Assembly: GCF_932294415.1 (NCBI RefSeq)
Contig: NC_065536.1
Coordinates: forward strand, 1,860,001-1,924,000
Length of the DNA stretch: 64,000 bases
Reading direction: 5' to 3'
Origin: Quercus robur
Taxonomy: Eukaryota; Streptophyta; Magnoliopsida; Fagales; Fagaceae
Made by a program: the position numbers and the translations under genes. Of the stretch, positions 35,122-46,610 are shown piece after piece. The notes under the pieces were generated by a model. The model ran no database searches. It was not told where the DNA came from and saw only the letters and a program-made list of their open reading frames with translations. Within the stretch, counting starts at the first letter, position 1. Each line of letters opens with the position of its first letter.

Positions 35122-37008
35122 TGTAGCTTTTAGATAACTTTAAAAAAGCTAACAGAAAAGTACCTTAATTATGAGGAAAAAACAGAAAGAAAGAAAGAAA
35201 ATAAAATAAAAACGCAGACCTGCAATTTAAACATGATGATGAGGAGAATATAAAGGACATTAAAGGCATAATAGATGAAATTTGAGGTCAATCTTAAATC
35301 TTCATCACTATAAACCATTCTCCATGCTTGTAACTTCAAACACTCTCTGGCTACTAACAAAATTTACTTCATCTGTGATCTAAATCATGAGTGACAACCA
35401 TACCCAACAGATTAATGTAGAGAAAGATATATGAAACTAAAAAGCCAGCAGAGGAATAATGAAGAAGCAATTCGAGGAAATTTGGTCATTGGGGAAAAAC
35501 TTACTTCCCTTGGCAGTACAAAATCCATGCTCGCATCCCCAAGTTCTCACCAAATATCCTTTCTCTGTCCTCAGAGCTCTATTGTAAAGCATGGAATCTT
35601 TTCAAGTGGCTGGGATTCAAGCCTTATTCAGGTTAACAGGCATCATTAGAAGTGATTAGAATAATAATACTTTTAATCACAATGGACATCAATGATAATG
35701 ATCTAAAGTGAATATATAGTAGCCTAACCTTAAATTCAAAGAGCTATAACATGTTACGAGGAATTTCAATGTTTATGCATTATACAAGGGATGAGCACCA
35801 CACGCACAACACACGAGCAATCAAAAGACTACTTAAAAAAAGATGACTAATAGGGGACAGACTATATCCAGCGGCAGAATAGTAATTCCTACAATAAACT
35901 TTACTACTTTGCCTTGCAACTTATTTAACTCATATGCAAGATGATTAGCATAAAAATAACCCAGAAAATATAATCCTAATTCCTACGACAAAACAGAGCT
36001 ACCAAAGACTTTATTCAAATGAGAAGCAGCAATAAGTATGGATTTGATAATCAAACAAACAAATGGAAGTTAAAGATATTTTGCGAGACATTATCTTCCT
36101 CACTTTCCTTTGTGAGTGGTGGTGTCAAGCTCGTTCTCATTTCCTTCCTCACTGAATCCTTGATGGGGTTTCCTCTTTCAGATTGATCTTATCTTCCTCA
36201 TCCGTTGTAAATAATCTGCCCATAGGGTATATGTTAATCTGTTGATCTAATGCTATTTGTAACAACTAGAGTACTTTGTCTATGATCTGAATTCATGAAT
36301 GACAAACAAAAGAAGATTGTTTAGAGATATAATCATAGATTACACTAGGAGATGAGCTAGATGGGACATTTTCAATAATTTTAGGAGATTTAGCTGCAAA
36401 ATCTTTTGACAGTACTCCAAATTTCCTACTGAGAAGAGTACTCTTTAACACAAGTTTCATATGTATATATTATAATTTTATTGCAACTTCTTAATATCAC
36501 ATGGTCCAGTCCTTTCAAAATCAGGGAACTTAAAAAATTCCAATTTTAGCTCCATAAAATAAAAAAATAAAAAAATGGTAAATCAATTTACATTACCTCA
36601 TAAACCACAAAAGCCGCTCTTGAGCTATGTCTACTCCCATGAAGTAAAACTAATGAGATTCTAATGAAAAACTATCAAACAGATATACTGGAGCAGTTTG
36701 CAAGGTCGTGGCAGCATTGAAAAGTTAAATCTTGAAGTTACTAATGGCGGTGAAGATCTTTTTAGTATATTCCTCAATTCTGAATGCTGTAGACAGTTTC
36801 AAAGGTGCTACTAAATCTCCTGTTCTCTCAATAATGGTGACAAAAAATAAAATTTCAGTCATTTGCATAACCATTCCCTCTTAAGCAAGCTGTGCTTACC
36901 TATATGGACCGTGGTTTTGAGTTCAACCTGCAATATAACCGGTTAAAGGAATGAGAGTACAAACAGATACCATAAAACCATTTTGAAAAGATTTGCAGGT
37001 AAGATTGT
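34090..37008. other. NB-LRR downstream flank, copy 1, no clear gene
   Basis: Matches 49140-49430 and 54693-57150 in blocks. The best conserved parts (about 34400-34510, 35500-35640 and 36090-36220) are short, and the minus-strand piece near 36090-36220 has an open counterpart at 56440-56600. They could be 3' exons of the resistance gene transcript. An (AT)n tract lies at 35090-35120. Confidence 0.5.
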
Positions 37009-37123
37009 GTTGTAGCCAGGGCCGGCTCAACGAATTTGGGGGCCCTAGGCGAAAGTTTTAAACGGGGCCTTTTATTATAAATTAATATATTTTTTTTCAA
37101 TTAAAATTTATTTTTCTTGCTTT

Positions 37124-39627
37124 TTAAGAGGCAAAATTACTAATTAAATTTTTGCATTCAAGTTCCACTAACATTTCCTTTTCAATTGATAATATAGCTA
37201 ATCCACTTAATCTTTCCTGTGACATAGTTGATCTTAAATAGGATTTTATTAATTTTAATTTTGAAAAACTTCTTTCTGCGGAAGCAACTGTAATAGGTAT
37301 AGTTAGTAATATTCTGAAAGCAATACATGTATTTGGAAAAGATTCTAGCCTCTTTATATAATTTAGTACATTAATTGGAGAGTTATCATTTATTTGCAAA
37401 ACTTCTTTTAAAACTTTTAGTTTTGAATATAAATCTAAGCCATCAATATCAGAATAAGTTTCATGTGTGAGAAAACATTCAAGATTAAGACAATTTTTTT
37501 TCAAACTATCATTATCTAGTGATTTTAGTTTTTCAAAATTAAATAAAAAACCAAAAATATTTTCAATTATTTGAAATTGTTCAAACCTACTTTCAATTGA
37601 AAAAATAGCTTGATCTACTATATATAAAAAATAATTAATTCTAAAATATTCTTCGGCAGATTGTGTTGTCTCATCATTGACATTCTTATCAAATTGTTTC
37701 TTCCTACGAATTATACGTTTTTCACGAAATATAGGCTCTATTTCCATTTTGCTTGCAATTTCTTTAGATGAATTCATAGCAGATGTAAATCCATCTTTTC
37801 TATATTTTTTAAAAAAAGACATGAGACTTTTTAATTGATCTATAGCAATATCAATATGCATGTCTTTCGATTGTAAATTTTTACTAACAGAGTTAACAGC
37901 AAATAATATATCATACCAAATAGTCACAGATAGCAAAAACTCAAAACTTTCAATCTCATATGTTGCTAAACAATCAGCTTCACTTTTTGTTTTGGGATCT
38001 TCACTTGTTTTTGCCAATTGTAACAAAGCATCTCTTATTTCTAGAACTTGAAATTTTATTGCTTTCACACTTTCAATTCGACTTTCCCAACGTGTTTGTG
38101 ACAATGGCTTAAGAGTTAAACCTGTCACATTATCTTGTAAAATTTTCCATCGTTTTGTGGAAGAAGAAAATACTGTGTATATTCGTTGTACTACTCCAAA
38201 AAAAGAAATAGCTTTAGGACAAGAATTAGCCATATCACATAGGACAAGGTTGAGATTATGACAACCACATGGTGTGTAAAATGCTTTAGGATTTATATCA
38301 AGAATTCTTTTTTGTACCCCTTGTTTTTTCCCTTTCATATTAGACCCATTATCATATCCTTGTCCACGTACATCATTAATATCAAGTTCAAGATTTTTTA
38401 TTGCATTTATAATTTCATTGAAAAGACCTTTTCCAGAAGTATCATCTACCTTTAAAAATTCCACGAAATGTTCGTCTATTTTTATCGGACTTATTGAAAT
38501 ATCCACACATCTTAGTATGAGAGTCATTTGTTTTTGATGACTTACATCGGGGGTACAATCAAGTATAATTGAAAAGTATTTTGCTTCTTTAATCTTTTTT
38601 ATAATTTTACTTTTAATTTCATTTGCTAATAATTGTATCACTTCATTTTGTATATTATGTCCAAGATAATGATTATGGATTGCACCATTTTGAATACGTT
38701 GAACATGTTCTTGCATTATTGGATCAAATTCTGCAATCATTTCAATTATACTTAAAAAATTTCAGTTATTTTCTTGATAGATCTTTTCGTTTTTTCCTCG
38801 GAATGCCAAATTATTTTTACCAAGATTTTTTACCACTGCTATTATTCTTAATAACACTTTTTTCCAATGATCTTTCTCTTTCTTAATTTGTTCTTGGACA
38901 TTTTTATCAATTGTTTTATTCTTCAATAATCTTAGTTCTAAATCAATCCAAGTATTCATATTAGTAATATGCTCATTAGTTGTTTCGTGATTTTTAAGAA
39001 TGGAACTAATATTTTTCCAATCCTTAGTTCCTCCATTAGCTAGTTGATTTGTATTAGATTTTGAATTAAACAACTTGCAACAAAAACAAAATACTTTATC
39101 TAGGTGAATACACTAACCATTTTCTATCATGTTTCTCTCCATTTGGTAATTTTTGAATATAATGCGTAGTAGAAAAATGTCTAGAGTTCTCATCTATAGG
39201 AAAGTTTAGATCATCAACTCTTATTGGACCATTTTCTACTAACAAATCTCTTAATTTTATATCAATAGTTTTCCATTGACTTGGATCAAAAAATATTTGT
39301 AGGAATATAATTAGGTTGATCATTAATAGTTTCACTCTCCTCTAAATTATTTTGAGCTTCATTATCAAGAATGGTGACATTACATGTTTGAACATTATCA
39401 TGACCACCTTCATTATTATCATTTTGTTGTATATTTTCATTATCTTCTAACTCTTTTTGATGAATTTCTTCTTCATTTATGAAACTTTCACTCAAATTTT
39501 CCGCAAGATTTTGTTTTTTACTAGTAATAAATTTGTCCATAGCTCCTTTTTGAGATTCAATTAGTTCTTCTCTTTGTCTTTTCTTTTTTAGTTTTTCATA
39601 TCCGGATAGATATTTTTTAGTAGACAT
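37124..39627 (-). pseudogene. hAT transposase (TTF zinc finger, DUF4371, hAT C-terminal dimerisation)
   Basis: The start at 39627 opens an acidic N-terminal region, followed by the segment with GPIRVDDLNFPID and NGEKHDRKWLVYS that precedes the TTF-type zinc finger. A long C-terminal frame (38740-37124) carries the catalytic core: [19 protein letters not shown], then [13 protein letters not shown] and [17 protein letters not shown]. It ends with the hAT dimerisation motif [16 protein letters not shown]. Breaks: a frameshift near 39295 in an A/T run, another near 39080-39100 at the zinc finger, and an in-frame TGA at about 38760. The protein would cut and paste the element, but cannot be made intact. 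Confidence 0.88.
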
Positions 39628-40479
39628 TTGTAATTAAAAAATATTTACGAATAAATGAAATACAATCTATAATAATAAAAAAAATTACAATTTAACTAGA
39701 ATAATATAAATTTAATGTATAAAACAATAGAACCTGGTTTATAAAAAGCACAATTGTAGCTTTACTTAATATGATCACTTTACACTTTAAACCTGCACAA
39801 AAAAATTAAAATTAATATTAATACAAAGTAAATTATTCTAAATTTATAATTTTGTTATCAAATACTCTTCACTAACAAAATATGGAGAACTAAACTTGAT
39901 TCACTCATTCACTAATACTAAAATACTAAAAGTTCATCATGGCATCACACTAAAAAAATCTGATTTCTTAAAAAAAAAAAATCAAAAATCAAAAAGCAAA
40001 AGGTAAAACGTGTAAGGCTTTCTCTAGAAGCCACTGAAGCTCTTTTTCACTTTTTGTAAAGTGAAATCTAAGGGTTTGGATGATGCTTCTAGAGATATCT
40101 TAAGGGCCCGGATCATCCTTCTAGAGAAATCTATTTCTCTTTTTCTCTTTTTGTAAAGTAAAATCCTTTAGTCTCTGTGTTTGTTCTCTTGCCGCAACTG
40201 CTTGTGCTCTTTACTCAGCAACAATGAGCAATAGTAGAGCTGAGCAAACTCCTCTTCAACCAAAAAAAAAAAAAAACCCAGCAAACTATGAAGAAGACGA
40301 AAGAGGCAAAGGAGGAGAAAACAAAAAATGAACTTGAAATGAAGATCTGTGAACACATCAAGTCTGTTGCCAACACTAATTGATGAGTAAGTCAACAAAA
40401 AAAAAGAGTGTTTTTTGTTTTTTTGAATCAAGATGGAGATTGGAGAGAGTCAGAGAGTGGGTGATTTTTTTCTTCTTTC

Positions 40480-40881
40480 TGCCTTTTGTAATATTTTCTT
40501 CTACAAGCTAAAGATTATTGCTTTTTGTAATCTTTTCTTCTGCAAGTTAAAGATTTGGTGATGGGATTTCATGTCACTTCAATGTAAGTAACGGGCAATT
40601 TTTTTTTTTTTTTCAAGATGAGAAACGGGTGTTTTGTGATCTTTTCTTCTGCAAGCTAAAAATACGATGATTGCATTAGCTTTTCATGTCACTTCAGTGA
40701 GAAACTGCCCCTTTTTTTTTTCCTCAAATGAGAAACGAGCCTCTTTTCTTCTGCAACCTAAAGATATGGTGACCTCAATGTGAGAAACGGTTTTTTTTTT
40801 TTCCTTCCTTCAGATGAGAACACAATATTATATACTATTTTTTTTTTTTTCATCAGATGAGAAAACAATATTATATACTAT

Positions 40882-40944
<63 letters not shown>

Positions 40945-40985
40945 CAGATGAGAACACAATATTATATACTATATTATTACTACTT
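40480..40985. repeat. Degenerate T-rich tandem repeat in the hAT right end
   Basis: CTTTTCTTCTGCAA-type and GATGAGAAACGG-type segments recur several times. A unit containing CAGATGAGAA, then CAATATTATATACTAT occurs three times (about 40811, 40853, 40945), separated by T runs, the longest being 62 T (40883-40944). Confidence 0.75.
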
Positions 40986-42092
40986 GGGGGCCCTCTTACA
41001 AGTGGGAGCCTTAGGCGGCCGCCTAAGTTGCCTATAGGTTCAGCCAACCCTGCTTGTAGCACTAAACATACACTAGTGAAACTTCTAGGATCACTACATC
41101 CATAAAAAATAAAAAAGTAATAATAAATAAATAAAAAGCTAACGGTGTTCATTGGCTATGAATTGTTTCGCATTACCCAATTTTCCTCTATAGATTCTGT
41201 AATAGCAAAAAATGAAAGCCAATTTCTATTTTCATTAAATTTTATTCTTTATTTAGAAAATATACAATGCTTTAAGCCATAATTAATTACTTAGAAAATA
41301 ATCAATACGAGATTACAGCCCTCCTTTAAGGAACTTTCTTTTCAATTGTTAGGAAGATATCAAGGTAAACTACAGTGCTACTAAAGGCAAATTAGACAAA
41401 TGCTAAGCAACTAATAATATTCAAGTCAGATACATTACATTGATGTAACTAAGCAGAATCTTGGTTTATGCAATATCTTCATTTTAGTTTTTAGCCGTAG
41501 GCCTAAAAAAATCAGACATACTCTTGATACGGTTTCCTACATCTTGAAGGAAATAAACCACACCGTGGAGGAAACTCCTTGAGTGAGACAGATGGAAATA
41601 AGAAAGAAAAGAAGTCACAACAAATCAATTAAAAATTTGATTCACTACCAAGAATGGTGTTCTGTGATCATTACTTGATCCAATGTATTTGTAATATCTT
41701 CATATCTCGTAGTGATTGCTTCCCCCACTTTGCACTCTTTCATGCCATGAAACTCTTCTGCATCTGAGTCAGAAAACGCACAAAATATAGACATGAGAGC
41801 TTGATACAAAGCAAGTACATAACTCTATAACAATAAGATTAGATGAATTAAAAAAGGATTACATGGTTTGAGCCATGGGTCTTCCCTATTTCTTCTTAAA
41901 CTTGTTGAATGAAAAAAGGATTCAAGCATTCAAAACATTCCTAGACCCTTAAGTGTTGAAAATAAAAGTTATTGAACATGGATTAAAAGGTAAACGCAAT
42001 GGCATCTGTGGAAGAGAAAAAGAGGAATATAAATCTACCTATAGGTGAATCAGAATTGAACTGCCAAGAGCAAACAAAAGTAAAATGGCTTC

Positions 42093-42142
42093 ATTTCCTT
42101 CTTCTTCTTCTTCTTCTTCTTCTTCTTCTTCTTCTTCTTCTT
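42093..42142. repeat. (TTC)n microsatellite
   Basis: About 16 TTC units followed by TTTCCTTGC. The copy 2 counterpart near 59280 has only four or so, so the tract expanded after the duplication or contracted in copy 2. Confidence 0.85.
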
Positions 42143-42961
42143 TCCTTGCACATATTGGTGACTATTTCAGGTAGTTCCAGTTTTGAATGTCATTCCAAAT
42201 TGGATGACTAACAATGATAGAAAGAAAAGCAAGCATTTCTCATCTCATTCCCCTCCACTCTTGGTGCTAACATTACACTCTTCCCTCTCTTCCATGACAC
42301 AAATTTCTTCAATCACTAAAACAAGAAATCCACACACCTTTTTTTTCCATCAATCTCCTCAATGTATAACACTAAACCATGAGAATTAGCAAACTAAATT
42401 CAAAACCTAAAACACAACATGGGAAATTACCTAAGCTGAAAACTGGTCAATTACGTAGCTCACCATATAATATGGATTACACATGATATGTTCCATGATG
42501 CACTTTGTTGCTTCCATTATGAAATGATAGAGAACCTGCCTCTGTCGTCCTTTCTCATATGTGCATCCATGTGGGAAAATTTGATTCATCACAAAATGTA
42601 CAAGCCCAGATATTAGAATCAGATGTTTGGTTCAAATGAGGCCAAAATGAATTAAATATTTAGCATGAGATTATGAAGAATGGACAAAATGATAAGGAAA
42701 GCAGACAAATGAGTAAGAAGAAAATATCGATATACCTCACAGTAGATGAGTAAATGATCCAATTAACAAAGCCAAGGTATATATAGATTCTTCTTCTTTC
42801 CTGCTAGTAACGGGCCTCCTATACTATACATATGCAAATGAATGAGCTTTCTAAGGAAATTCATTTGGATATTTATTAGGCAATTTTAGATAAATCACAA
42901 AATAACCCAATCTAAACAATAAATTGCCTAATTCAAATGGTTGAGAACTAGATAAATTCAT

Positions 42962-44614
42962 GGATTTTTTCAAAATAACCAAATCCCTTAAACAATTTCA
43001 TTAGTTAGCAAGGTTTTGAAACTATTTAGCAATCTAACAAATCAAGTCCATCATTCTCGATTTTCTTGTGCTAAATCAAGTGTGAAGAGGTCGAGTTCCA
43101 TGGAACTCGAGTCTCCACAACTCGATTTCCTTGCCAGCCGCTTCATCAGAAACTTTGCCTGGGTTTGGGTTTGCATGAGGAAGATCAAAGGGCGTGGGTC
43201 ACATGAGGAAGAAGAAGCCTTGCCTCTGCCTGGGTTTGGGTTCACATGAGGAAGATCAAAGGGTGTGGGTCGCATGAGGAAGAAGGAGTTTGGGTTCGCA
43301 TGAGGAAGATCAGAGGGTGTGGCTATAGGGAGATTTGGGAAGTTTGCTTTGCTCTGCTCTTGGAGGCCAAAATGGGAAATTAACCCTGATTTTCAAACAT
43401 TATAATTTTTTGATACAAGATAGAATTCTACTCTAACCTAATCTTAGTGTATATGTGTGTGAAACTCCCTCTTGGAAACTTGAACCTCGGCCCTTACCCC
43501 CTACATGCCACAAGCACTTATACTTGTGAAGTGACCATCACACCAAGGGTGTGTGGTAGTTTAAACATTATAATTAGTAGGCCACGTTTTCAAACTATAT
43601 TTTTTACTAGCATCTCGAGTCTTAAAGACTCGATTTTGGCCTATAAATCGAGTCTCAAAGACTCGATTTCCATGGTCTGATCCTGTCTAATGTGGTATTT
43701 TTTCCATGTAGCGTTCACCTAAAAATCGAGTCTTTAAGACTCGATTTATAAACCAAAAAAAATTTAATTCTCAAGTCTCTAAGCCATTCCCAAAAATACC
43801 CAAAAAACAAATTAAGAAATCCAAGAAACGCAACAATCCAGCACAATCAGCTCAGAGACACACAGAAACACAACAATCCAGCACAATCAGATCAGAGAGA
43901 GAAAGATCCAAAGACCTAGATCAGATAGGAGAGAGAGAGGCCGCACTGCCCGGGGTCGCACAGCCTAGGTCGCGCTACCCAGGGTAGCACGGCCTGGGTC
44001 ACGCTGCCAGGGTAGCGCAGCCTAGATCGGTGTGGGACCTGGGTCGGCGTGGGACCATGGGCAACTTGCATCTCCATTTCTTCTTCTTCTTCTTCTTCTT
44101 CTTCTCTCTCTCTCTCTCTCTCTCTTTTTCTTTCCTTTTTTCTTTCTTTCTGCGTTTTTATTGTTTCTGCATTTTGGGTCTTGGGTCTTCTAAGTATGAA
44201 TGATTGTAATTATTTTTGGGTTACAAATCGAGTCTTAGAGACTCGATTTCCAAGTAGACGCCATGTGGAAAAAATACCACATCAGACGTGATCAACCCAT
44301 GAAAATCGACTCTTTGAGACTCAATTTATAGGCCTTAAATCGAGTCTCTTAGACTCGAGATACTAGTAAAAATATAGTTTAAAACGTGGCCTACTAATTA
44401 TAATGTTTGAAAATTAGGGTTAATTTCCCATTTTGGCTGGTCTAGGAGATTTGGGTATAGAACTCGAGTGTGTAACTCTCGAGTATGAAACTTGAGTGTC
44501 AAACACACGATTTCCAACATAGCAAAATCGAGAATGATGGACTCAATTTGTTAGATTGCTAAGTAATGAAATTATTTGAAGGATTTGGTTATTTTGAACA
44601 AAAAAAAAAAATCC
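42962..44614. mobile_element. Mutator-like element with long inverted ends, 1653 bp
   Basis: An exact 9 bp duplication TAAATTCAT (42953-42961, 44615-44623) flanks ends that start GGATTTTTTCAAAATAACC on the left and, inverted, GGATTTTTTTTTTTTGTTCA on the right. Long imperfect arms continue inward, including AATCGAGTCT...AGACTCGATT palindromes. The paralogous site at 62713-62721 holds a single TAAATTCAT and no element. No transposase is present. A SINE is nested in the left arm. Confidence 0.9.
43408..43562 (-). mobile_element. SINE nested in the Mutator-like element
   Basis: A 13 bp duplication AAACATTATAATT (43395-43407, 43563-43575) flanks it. Its body matches the SINE at 12542-12723 (GATACAAGATAGAATTCTAC, the B-box region in GGAAACTTGAACCTCGG on the plus strand, and ACTTGTGAAGTGACCATCAC). 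The right arm of the host element shows the same place uninterrupted. Confidence 0.85.
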
Positions 44615-44783
44615 TAAATTCATCAACTAGCGTTTTTGTTTTTTTTTTTTTTTTTTTTGGGAAATTTTGGCAAACAAGTAAATTTTTTATTAATATAATA
44701 TTGATATATTGCAAAGTAAAAGAAGAATCTGAAGGAAAAGAAGAAGCGTCAAAAGAAGTTACCTTTGGCTCTGCCTCATATTC

Positions 44784-45140
44784 TCAACCGTCTCTTTGCA
44801 CATAGATCCCATCAATCTGTATGTTAGGAATGTGGGAAATCTTGGGCCACTCCTTTCCTATCCCTCTTTTGCAGTATTCCTTTAGAATTGTACAAATATA
44901 GATCTCCAATTTCTGTAATGGAATTGTACGAAGGAAGTTCGGCAGCGAATTTAACTTTGGGCAGCCACAAATACTCAAATATTGAAGACGTGGCATTATG
45001 GTGAATCTTCTGATAGAATCTTCTTCTTCTTCAATCCCATTCCATTCTTCCCAGTTATGGAAGTCCCAAAAAGAGAGAGATATCAAATTTGGGAATAGTG
45101 ATATTATTATATCGCCTTTCTCCTTCTTTTCGGATTCTTC
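44784..45140 (-). pseudogene. NB-LRR (RGA type) 3' fragment, copy 1
   Basis: About 118 residues match the C-terminal LRR end of the gene at the right edge: LFPNLISLSF, EEWNGIEEEEDS, MPRLQYLSICGCPKLNSLPN and WPKISHIPNI. The frame ends at a stop at 44784-44786, and a splice donor G|GTAACTTC lies 21 bp further along (44762-44761). Upstream of 45140 the homology stops abruptly; the hydrophobic sequence read through from there is not LRR. All NB-ARC and most LRR sequence is missing, so this is a truncated duplicate. Confidence 0.82.
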
Positions 45141-46610
45141 TAGATTTGTGAGGGGGGAAAAAAAAAACAAACTGAGAAGAAAAAGACAACAAAGTAGGGG
45201 CTGTGCGAAGTTGAAGCAGCAAGCTAGCAACCCAGCACAAGTCACCAGTCACGGCCTCCAAGCTTCATCTTCATCTTTTGCTTCTATTTCTTCTTCTTTC
45301 TTCTTTTTCGCTTTCATCTCTTTCTTCCGTCCCTCTCCACTGCTGTGGTTTCTCAGCTTCTCTCTGTTTTGTATTCATTTTTATGTTTCCAAAGCACCTT
45401 CACGTGACTTGCACTGGGAAGGCAGAAAAATTTTGATTTTTGAATTAAAGATGTCAAAATGTTTCAGGAACAAAGTTTCTTTCCAAACTAGTTTGGAGAG
45501 AAACCCTACAAACTCATCATATATCTTTATATTAAGTGTGAATTTTAAAAATCTAACCGTTAGATTGTATGTTCTTATTACATCCTTAATGCTTACAAAA
45601 TTTCAAGAAGATCAAAGATCAATTACTATGTCATCAAATAAATGTTATAATTTCAAGTTTTTGTGATCTAAAGTTGTATATAAAAAATAATTTAATTAAT
45701 CGAATAGAAAATAACATCCAATATGAATGAAATTTGATGTGCATGTTAAGAACATTAGAAACATGAAATTTAACAGTTATATTTTCAAAATTCACATCCA
45801 AAAAAGAGATATATGATAAATTTGAAGAATTTCTTTGGAGAGAAACTTTGTTCATGTTTCAGCCATTAGATTTTTGCAGCTTTGAGCCCATGATGTGACT
45901 TATATTGATAGATTGATATGTAACAAATAAAATATTATAAGTACCTTTAATTAATATTTACAATTTTTTTAAAGAGAAAATGTGTTACAAAATACTTCAC
46001 AAGTTTAACTAATCAACATATAAATAAATAAATAAATATTATATCTATGTATGCTTAGGATTTGACAAGTAAAATGAAATTTCCCCACTTACTACAGAGT
46101 AACAATTTTTTTTTTTTTTAATAATTTTGGACTATAGTTCTTTTTCTTTCTTTGTCCTTCATGATGATACCCTAAAAAAAAGTAAAAGTAAAAAGACATT
46201 TGAACTCAATCTGGCTTACTAATAATGACCGGTATGGTTCTTAGAAAATTCAAAGACTTTTGTTTCACTCAGTAACTTCCTTGATATTGCAAGCATTGAT
46301 TGAAAAACTTATTTGATTATTTACTTAAAGTTAACAAAAATATAGCAAACCTAGAAAAAGTGAGTCTTTAAAAGGAAGAATATATGCAAATAAATTAATA
46401 AGCTGATAAAAATAAAAATAAAAATCTAATCCTCTACTTTAAGCAACAAAAGAAAACAATAGTCAATAAAACCATAACAAAAAGTGAAATTAATGGTGAG
46501 TTTTATAAGAATAATGTTGTAACGGTTAAAAAAAAGAAAAAAAAAAAAAAAAGGACATTATAACCCAATCTGACTCTTACTAATAATGAAAAATCATTAA
46601 ACTCCTGTCT
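45141..46610. other. Region beyond the truncation point, MITE, no gene
   Basis: Sequence next to the LRR fragment is CT-rich (45260-45370) and unrelated to the NB-LRR. It contains the MITE at 45468-45853 and AT-rich DNA. The long plus-strand frame over 44998-45666 is antisense to the LRR fragment and then MITE sequence. Confidence 0.5.
45468..45853. mobile_element. Mutator-type MITE, 386 bp
   Basis: The ends GAACAAAGTTTCTTTCCAAA and, from the right, GAACAAAGTTTCTCTCCAAA are inverted. An exact 9 bp duplication ATGTTTCAG (45459-45467, 45854-45862) flanks them. Both arms are related along most of their length, so the whole element can fold. Confidence 0.85.

Larger units (their letters stand above)
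37017..41052 (-). mobile_element. hAT transposon with decayed transposase, 4036 bp
   Basis: The ends are CAGGGCCGGCTCAACG and, from the right, CAGGGTTGGCTGAACC. An 8 bp duplication with one mismatch flanks them (GTTGTAGC at 37009-37016, CTTGTAGC at 41053-41060). The transposase occupies 37124-39627. The right-hand 1.4 kb holds T-rich tandem segments. Imperfect ends and a broken frame suggest an old, inactive copy. Confidence 0.87.
31990..45140 (-). repeat. Paralogous block, copy 1 (NB-LRR 3' end and downstream flank)
   Basis: Stretches at 31990-32515, 34090-36700, 41230-42961 and 44615-45140 match stretches at 48790-49430, 54693-57150, 57150-57825, 59117-59990 and 62585-63190 in the same order and orientation. 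Examples are the NB-LRR end, TTCCCTTGGCAGT followed by CTCGCATCCCCAAG (35510, 55910), and GGTTTCCTACATCTTGAAGG (41530, 57430). The differences are point changes, small indels and separate transposon insertions. This is an old local duplication. Confidence 0.85.

Noticed and set aside
40857-41152. Poly-Phe and poly-Lys frames
   Set aside because: Caused by a 62-T homopolymer.
44998-45245. Hydrophobic N-terminal extension of the LRR fragment
   Set aside because: It lies beyond the break point at 45140 and has no LRR homology; it is flanking sequence read in frame.
44998-45666. 222-codon plus-strand frame
   Set aside because: Antisense to the LRR fragment at its start and MITE sequence at its end; no coherent protein.
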